Assembly (NCBI GenBank): GCA_026260175.1
Contig: JAKCWW010001158.1
Span: 41,252 to 79,795, forward strand
Length of the DNA: 38,544 nucleotides
Reading direction: 5' to 3'
Origin: Reticulitermes lucifugus
Taxonomy: Eukaryota > Arthropoda > Insecta > Blattodea > Rhinotermitidae
Positions within the stretch are counted from its first letter, which is position 1. Every line of letters starts with the position of its first letter. The translations under genes and the position numbers were made by a program. Below the pieces are notes generated by a model that did no database searches, had not been told where the DNA came from, and saw nothing but the letters and a program-made list of their open reading frames with translations. Below are positions 32,368 through 38,544 of the stretch, one piece after another.

Positions 32368-32631
32368 CATGCCATGGCTCAGGCGGTTAGTCGCAAGCCT
32401 CTCACCGCGCAGGCCCGGGTTCGATCCCGGGTCAGTCCATGTGGGATTTGTGGTGGACAAAGTGGCACTGGGACAGGTTTTTTCCCGATTACTTGGGGGT
32501 TGCCCTGTCAATCCTATTCTACTCCATTACGAAAGAAATATTAATCATCTTCAGCACAGGGTTGCACAATAAGCCTCGATGCTGCGGTGCGTACGTAGCA
32601 TCTGCTGCGGGGCCCTTCACCTTAAAAGAAG
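32368..32631 (+). mobile_element. SINE, family B, most complete copy
   Basis: The tRNA-like head has an A box, TGGCTCAGGCGG (32375-32386), and a textbook B box, GGTTCGATCCC (32418-32428), in a CCCGGG/CCCGGG T-arm. The body reads GTGGGATTTGTGGTGGACAA, then GGGACAGGTTTTTTCCCGAT. The 3' domain contains CAGGGTTGCACAATAAGCC and CTGCTGCGGGGCCCTTCACC (to about 32622). Intact promoter boxes make this the copy most likely to be transcribed by RNA polymerase III and probably one of the younger insertions. A free-standing tRNA gene is unlikely because the anticodon region does not fold and the SINE body follows. The open frames at 32369-32654 lie within it. Confidence 0.85.
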
Positions 32632-32714
32632 TTCTGAGATTGTTAAGTAAATAATTGCTTAATTTATTGTTTCTTACAAAAAAATGTCTCAAGTAACTTG
32701 AATTTGACTTTTGG

Positions 32715-32900
32715 CCCTTTCTCAAAACAACTTCGAAAAGCGACACTTAGCTTCTTATTTCTTTCCCTCTGTCTGTACGCACATATACAAAAGACATACA
32801 CGCCTTACTCGAAGGCTTAAGTAAATTTGTATCTTGCTGAATTCTTCTGGGATTGAAAGAAAAGCTCCAGAGAAAATTAAAGCGCTCGTATGGTATCAAA
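32715..32900 (+). repeat. Dispersed repeat with TCTG run, second copy
   Basis: TCGAAAAGCGAC (32733-32744), AGCTTC and CCCTCTGTCTGTACGCACATAT correspond in order to the copy at 15077-15135. The 3' border is unclear. Element class unknown. Confidence 0.35.
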
Positions 32901-35900
32901 TACATGGCTTTCGAAAATTGCACCGTTTACAAGATAATTACGCGTACAAGAAATACGGCAAAGCCTAAGAGGCCAAAGAAATATTTGATGATGTGAAAAT
33001 AATGTAGCGCCATACGGCTGCAATTTTTGTGCTAGGTAATTAAGGTAAAATTACGAATGTATAGTCTGATCTGCTACCGGATTTACGAAAAGAGAGATAT
33101 TACGTAACGAGTTAACTGTCATTACGATCTGTTTAGTCGGCTTGTACATATAGTAAGCCATGAACGAGCAGACAGACTTGTTTCGATATATTTTTTTTTA
33201 ATTTTGTGTTAGTAAAAGACAAAGAAGTAATGTTGAAATGAGCGTGAATTAGTTGGTAAATTATTTCTATTCAGAACGGGTAAGTGGAATTATAAAAACT
33301 GGGAGAAATAAAACTATACAGGCTAGTCACGATGAAAGGAACTGAACGGTACTCAGTTTTACGATATACAGACTCGAACATTTCCTATATTGTTTTAATT
33401 TCTGTATGAGGCGCGAAAAGCTAAAGCCTCAGTAACTAGCCGGACTCTAAATGTGCATGTTACAACTCATATTTTAATTTTTCTTTACTTTACTTAAAGA
33501 AATTTAAGTTCGTATTTTATACGTATTCTATAAATTTTATTTTGTGTACATTTGGAGCCCGGAGAAGTATTTTTAATCTTGATGTTCACAAATTTAACAG
33601 TTAAGTTAGAATTTAGACATTGTTTGTTGAAGTATATATTCGCATTGTATTTTAATACTTTATGTTTCAAATTTTTGTATCTACTGATGATGCGAGCATC
33701 ATCACTAAATTAAACAAATTATAGGTTAAACCCCTTATTTAGTAAGTAAAATTATTTTATCTTAATCTACTAATAATACATATTTTGTAATGAAAAATGT
33801 TTACATTGTTTTCTTGGTTATATAATCTGTATTCATTGATTAGTGCTTGAAAAAGTTAATGATGGTTTTCAACTGCTTAGTTTTATATGAGTCTCCTAGA
33901 ATGGTAGTGTAGTTTTGAACGGTGAGTTAAATATAGTGTCTATATTATCGTGGCCTATTTAAAGCCAAACTGCTACATCTGTGAACAACTGCGTAGTGAA
34001 ATTGCTTTGGAAATGAAGATAGGCTGGGAACACAAGAAATACTTACAAACTGGTAGCATGTATTCTTGCGGCTTGTATGCTAGCATGTGTGGTTGGTATG
34101 CCTGATTACTCCAGTCGTAATTTCGTAGCAAGCTTTATTGTAGTAACCTATATATAATCTGATACTTTTTTCTTGCTATAGATTATGTCTGCAATTACAG
34201 TTGAAGACACAATTGGTAGCATGTTTTGTTGTAATGCTTTATGCTCTCCGGTAAATTAGCTAGCATTTTTCACTAATTTGGCTTATGGCTGCACGTACCC
34301 TTCTGTAGAATGCTTTCTTATCTTGGCTTGCATCTCCGCGTATGTAGTGTAACCATCATTGGCTCTGTGTTATCTCTTAGCAACGGTTAAAATATGATTC
34401 AATATTTCAGACTGGGACACACATGGCTTGATCTCAATATTGCTTCTGTTGTTAGTACGGACGTGAAGGCAAATCAGGACCAAAAACCAGTACGTGTATC
34501 CTGAAGGGTGTGAACCACATTTTTGGTATCCTATCTTCCTGCATTCTGTTTACGTTTTGTAAAACGTTAGATGATAATTTTTGTACCATCATTTGTGTTT
34601 GTGCATTGAAGTACATTTCATGTTGACTTAGAAGGCCCTTATATACTGCCTCTGAATGTCTGAGCAGCGATACGAGGTTATTAATGTTTTTTGTTTTAAC
34701 TTCATTCTGTCGTTCATTTCATACCCCATTCTTCCCTTCAAAAACTTAAAATCCGAGTGTATAAAATTTTGTAGCTTTAGTGAAATGGCTAATCAGATTT
34801 TGAATTATATATGTATATATATGTGTAATATATAATGTGTGTGTGTACAGTCATGCTTACTAATACGTTTTATACGCAAGGTATTTAAAATTGGAGAGTT
34901 GCTCAGTAATCTCATTGTTGAAAAATGTTTAACTCTTCGTCAGTAATTCGGCAAGCTGCTTACTAAACTCATGTGATGATATTACAACAGACGAATATAA
35001 ATATGTTTTCCTTTCTACTTGAGAGGCATAATCACAAGAAGGCCCTTGCATTATACTAATGCTATGTTACTGTCTGTAATCGCAGGGATATATGTTGGTC
35101 CTCAAATTTTTATACTCAGATTTCCCCAAATGTAATATTAAGTCTTATAGCACATAAATAATGCCGTAAAACCTTTGTGATAAATTCGATGGGCACAAAG
35201 CAATAGATTAGCAGACGAACAGTAGCAACGATAGTCTGTTCAACAATGATCTGAAAGTTGGAAAGGAAGGTAAAATTTTGATAATCAGAGTACGGCAGAA
35301 AATGTAACTGATATGAAGTTTTCTTTAATCTCTGTTCGCTGCTGTTTAATATTATCGTCATCTTGAAGTGCCACTGAAGTAGGAGGGTCAAACTTTTAAT
35401 ACTGGCAGTCCTCTTTTGACGTTGCCTCTTGAAACATTGTTTATTTTTATATCTGATAAATTGTAGTGGGCAAAGAATCGATGAACGTTGCCCGCACTCG
35501 GGTTTAACGTTGCTTTCTCTGGCCGCTGGCCGGATCTTCCACAGCCAGACTGTGCTTCTCAGTTTTTTTGTTTCTCGCTTTGTGCACAGAGCATTTTATG
35601 TGTGTTATGCAGTCTATTTCCTTTGCTGTACTCCATCATCATGGCTTCGTAACGCCATCGGTATAATTAACTTTGCGAAGGCATGGGAATGGCTTTACAG
35701 ACAGGTGTACAAAAGACGCCTCGTGTAATCTTTGGCCCGAGTGTTTTCATAGTTTTAAATGGTTCAAGGACGTCTTTCCTGTCGTTAGTACGATAACCTT
35801 TGACACGTCTGATTCGATACAGTATAAAATGATATGCAGGCTTACTGTTTATTTATAATATGTTTATCTTTTTTACTGTTTATGTTATGTGTATATTAAC

Positions 35901-36339
35901 AGTAAAAGGCTACATGCTTAACAAGTAGCCGTATATAGTGGTACCTCGTCCATCGCGACGGTGAGGGGAACTGATTACGATCTATTGGGACAAAACGACG
36001 TTGTCCGAAAGCCGACGCTTTTGGACCCGAATTAGGTTGAAGTACAGACTTTGTTTTGGACGTGGAACATTTAAACAGTGTGTGAGTACCTGGTTTTGCC
36101 AGTTTCCATGATGACTGAGTAACCACAAGCTTTTATACGTGCTTATTTAAACTTTTCAGCGTTCGACATATTTTTCCCCCACATATTTAACTACTTTGAA
36201 TAGCTTATATTCACAAACGCGCTAAGCGAACCCGGATTGGTTTAGGATTTGCTTTATAGCGCTTTAGTATCTATGTTATTGGTAGGATAGGAACACCGAG
36301 GAACTATGTCGGGTATTTTAATTATTTCTTGTTTGAGTA
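32901..36339. other. No supported gene; AT-rich, small hairpin and simple repeat
   Basis: 33450-33860 is strongly AT-rich. TGATGATGC, GA, GCATCATCA at 33685-33704 is a perfect 9-bp hairpin. An interrupted AT/GT simple repeat lies at 34806-34848. Frames of 91 codons (35116-35391 minus), 99 codons (35429-35728 plus) and 76 codons (35896-36126 minus) have no recognisable domain. I see no mobile element with clear ends. Confidence 0.45.
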
Positions 36340-36383
36340 CTCCGTTCTACCATGTTTCGTTCTACGATGCGATCTTCAGTCAC
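36340..36383 (-). ncRNA. Solo hammerhead-like motif
   Basis: Minus strand order is CTGAAGA (36379-36373), TCGCATCGTAGAAC, GAAAC (36358-36354), then ATGGT and A. Both conserved boxes are exact. Stem II is weak (CGCA/AACG keeps only two pairs; CGCT/AGCG would be a good ancestral form). Stem III could be AC/GT with a three-base loop. Flanking pairing for stem I is limited to short CGTT/AACG complementarity. Probably a decayed member of the set. Confidence 0.35.
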
Positions 36384-37150
36384 GTAACGTCGCCGTTAAA
36401 CGTGGACTCTGTACGAAATACTCAGCAAGTCACTCTGACTTGTACAAATCTCGCGGCTTACACAGCCCACTGAAGAGTGCTGTGGATACAATTTGTTCGG
36501 CTAAATTCACCCATTGAGCAGCACAAAACAGTGTGTAGCTTGGAAGGCTAGACTCCTCAATTGAGCAGCGCAAGGAAAGGTGTGTCAGTAATCTTTAAGG
36601 CTTAACTGTTTGTTGCCTATACACGACATATTATCGCTAATATTTCCTATGTTTCATTGTTAGTGTGATCGGGAGAGACCTTAGTACGGCGACTGTTCCT
36701 ACTGACTGTCATGTAATTAACGTTAGAGCAGTCCTTTCAAGTTGCATGATCTAATCAAATAAGAATTTAATCTGCCTGAAAGTTTCGTGATTTCTCGTAT
36801 TTTCTATAGGCTAATGCCGACACCATTGCATGGTTTTCATACATGCATAATCAGAAACTCCCGGATACAATTCGATACTTGACTCCAAGGACGATTATCC
36901 TGATATTTTTCGGATGTTCCTCAACCTCTCTATCCAAATCCTGGGATACTAACTTGATGCAAGCCACGCAAGCACCCTTAATGTATTTGGAGTTTTTTAC
37001 TGCCTTTTAGCTTAAGCAATGAAGTTGACTGGTTAATATATGCAAGGTACAGTATTCAGTGCAATTAATAAATTAGGTGATTGTAAGGCTGACATCGCAT
37101 TTATTAAACGATAATTATGATAATATACAACTGACCTTTTATACGTATTT
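36384..37150. other. No recognisable feature
   Basis: Nothing identified. Confidence 0.5.
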
Positions 37151-37199
37151 TATAAGCTTGATAATGACCTGACTGGGTCGAAACATGTAGCACCTTATA
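37151..37199 (+). ncRNA. Solo hammerhead-like motif with long stem I
   Basis: TATAAG (37151-37156) pairs with CTTATA (37194-37199) as outer stem I, and GC with GC closer in. The first box is TTGATAA (37158-37164), two changes from CTGATGA, followed by the extra T. Stem II is GACC/GGTC (37166-37169 and 37176-37179), then GAAAC (37180-37184), the palindrome ACATGT (37183-37188) and A37189. The second half is perfect and the first box is damaged, so activity is unlikely now. An A-rich run follows at 37199-37212. Confidence 0.45.
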
Positions 37200-37212
37200 A
37201 AAAAACAATAAA

Positions 37213-37964
37213 TCTTATTTTTGCAATAAAATATTTTTTGTTCTATATTCTGTGATGTATCAATAAATTCGGTTGTTGAAGCGCTATGCAGAGCCTACAA
37301 AATATAGTGGAATAGATAAATGAAAATATATAATTGGACGTTTTATAGAGGAAAGCGTAATTTGTGATCTCATTCCTTTTCTTCATCCAAAGCCACACAA
37401 AAATTCCTCTCTCCAAATGCCTTTGGACAGAATTTACATATATTGACGCTTGCAAATGGCCTTCGTCTCCTACTTCTTTCTACAAACTTTGGTCAGTACC
37501 AGCGCCATATCTCAGCTAGTCAGTTAATGAAACTGATTGTAGTAACTGTGCTCACAACGTTGCTACCAGAATAATCAGGTTTAATGTCTGATGTGATAAT
37601 TGCCTTTAACTTTCTGTTGTATCAGATCCTATTAACTCTTGAAGTGGGCTTCCGTGTCAACATTCTACTTCTCCAAAATTACAGAAAATTTACGTGACAT
37701 GATTTGGTACTTGTGTTGCTGTATAACGAGACCATTTGGAACAAATGAAGTGTAACTGATAACATGTTATTCGAAACGTATCAGTAGTCGTTATGAATGA
37801 TTTCCACTTTTACAATAAATCAAATAGAAAAGTTTTTGCAGCAGTATACGAGTAGAACCATTAAGCTTATCAGAGGAATCGGCAACGACCATCTCCCATT
37901 TGTATCTCATAATTCATTTCTGGTCACTTTTTTTGGCAGGCAACGAAGGTAAATAGAATGGCAA
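37213..37964. other. No supported gene
   Basis: A 70-codon minus frame (37243-37455) has no known domain. CTGATAA...GAAACGTA at 37757-37786 recalls the hammerhead-like motif but lacks a proper stem II. Confidence 0.4.
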
Positions 37965-38070
37965 AGTCCCTCTTTTTTTGTGGTGAAGGACCCCGCAGCA
38001 GATACTACGGACGCACCGCAGCTTTAAGGCTTCTTGTACAACCCTGTGACGAAGATGAAAGATGATCAGT
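37965..38070 (-). mobile_element. SINE, family B, 3' end only
   Basis: On the minus strand CACAGGGTTGTACAAGAAGCC, GCTGCGGTGCGTCCGTAG and ATCTGCTGCGGGGTCCTTCACC match the 3' domain of the copy at 32541-32622 almost base for base. The head and body are absent, giving a 5'-truncated insertion. Confidence 0.8.
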
Positions 38071-38544
38071 TTTTTTTTCATTAAGGTCCCTCTTGGAATA
38101 TTTCCCGTGAATTTTGAGTAGGCTATATCACTGACCTGAGGACACTAGTTGGAGTCAAATGCATTAACTAACTGCACTCATGCACGGTAGTACAGGTATG
38201 CCTAGGGACAAATAGTTGTACACATACACTCAAAGCATGTACAGAAACGTAATGCTAACTTGGAGCACAGCAACTTTAAATAAGAATTGTTTATATTTAT
38301 TTATTTTGTGATTTGTGAATATGTGAGTTAAAAGTAATTATACTAGAACGTCTGAGAATAAGTAACGATGCTTAACGATCAGTTAAGTTTTACAGTATTA
38401 AACACAGAATGTAATGAAAATTAAAAATATATTGATATGCATAAACTACAAATTATGAATACAGAATCTGTCGTTCGTGTAATAAAAGCTGGAACCAATT
38501 ACCTCCAAGCGTACTAGCGACTTTCCCCTGTAAATTAAGCACTT
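38071..38544. other. No recognisable feature
   Basis: AT-rich sequence to the window end. Nothing identified. Confidence 0.5.

Noticed and set aside
32374-32440. Functional tRNA gene
   Set aside because: The T-arm and A box are good, but the anticodon arm does not fold and the SINE body follows directly, as in other copies.
33940-34110. Open stretch with C-x-x-C and several charged residues
   Set aside because: About 56 codons between stops, no homology I can name, and no complete metal-binding pattern.
37757-37791. Another hammerhead-like motif (CTGATAA...GAAACGTA)
   Set aside because: The segment between the boxes cannot form a proper stem II, and the surrounding ACTGATA/TATCAGT pairing conflicts with the core.
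1-38544. CRISPR arrays, bacterial operons, phage or integron features
   Set aside because: The sequence has the frame density, repeats and SINEs of an animal genome. No direct-repeat and spacer array was seen.

Overview
The window is repeat-rich, AT-rich animal DNA with no protein-coding gene I can support. It is most likely intergenic or intronic sequence of an insect with a large genome. The repeats resemble, from memory, ones common in cockroaches and termites (Blattodea), but that placement is inference. There are no bacterial-style operons, ribosome binding sites or dense reading frames. The longest open frames (about 100 to 140 codons) look like chance, low-complexity or repeat-derived frames.

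The recognisable content is mobile DNA. Two tRNA-derived SINE families are present. Family A has copies at 1-126, 4550-4880, 26855-27131, 29245-29440 and 30140-30412. Family B has copies at 6010-6195, 29790-29950, 32368-32631 and 37965-38070. Further tRNA-like repeats lie near 7862, 11715, 13190, 16115 and 24775. One non-LTR retrotransposon family of RTE type appears to have left two traces: an internally deleted copy joining the 5' leader to the C-terminal end and 3' tail (9950-10356, plus), and a decayed reverse-transcriptase fragment (28285-28625, minus). A decayed Tc1/mariner-type transposase lies at 22611-23005. A 42-bp minisatellite lies at 25794-26052.

The most interesting layer is a set of hammerhead-ribozyme-like motifs of the form CTGANGA, one extra base, a short stem, GAAAC, a short palindrome such as ACATGT or ACCGGT, then A or C. 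They occur alone (about 2952, 9829, 21477, 36340, 37151) and as back-to-back pairs that form the inner ends of inverted-repeat elements: 5518-5790, 6896-7110, 7536-7736 and the nearly perfect 197-bp palindrome 18843-19039. The paired elements belong to at least three unrelated sequence families yet share one layout: two motifs pointing outward from the centre, each followed by 60-100 bp of arm. Hammerhead motifs are known in Penelope-like retroelements; a recurrent palindromic pairing of a one-base-insertion variant is what I would check first.

Most of the remaining sequence (roughly 128-1230, 1263-2950, 3121-4549, 7960-9828, 13381-15060, 17120-18842, 23006-24774, 32900-36339) shows nothing I can name. 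No exon, conserved RNA gene or promoter could be called there.
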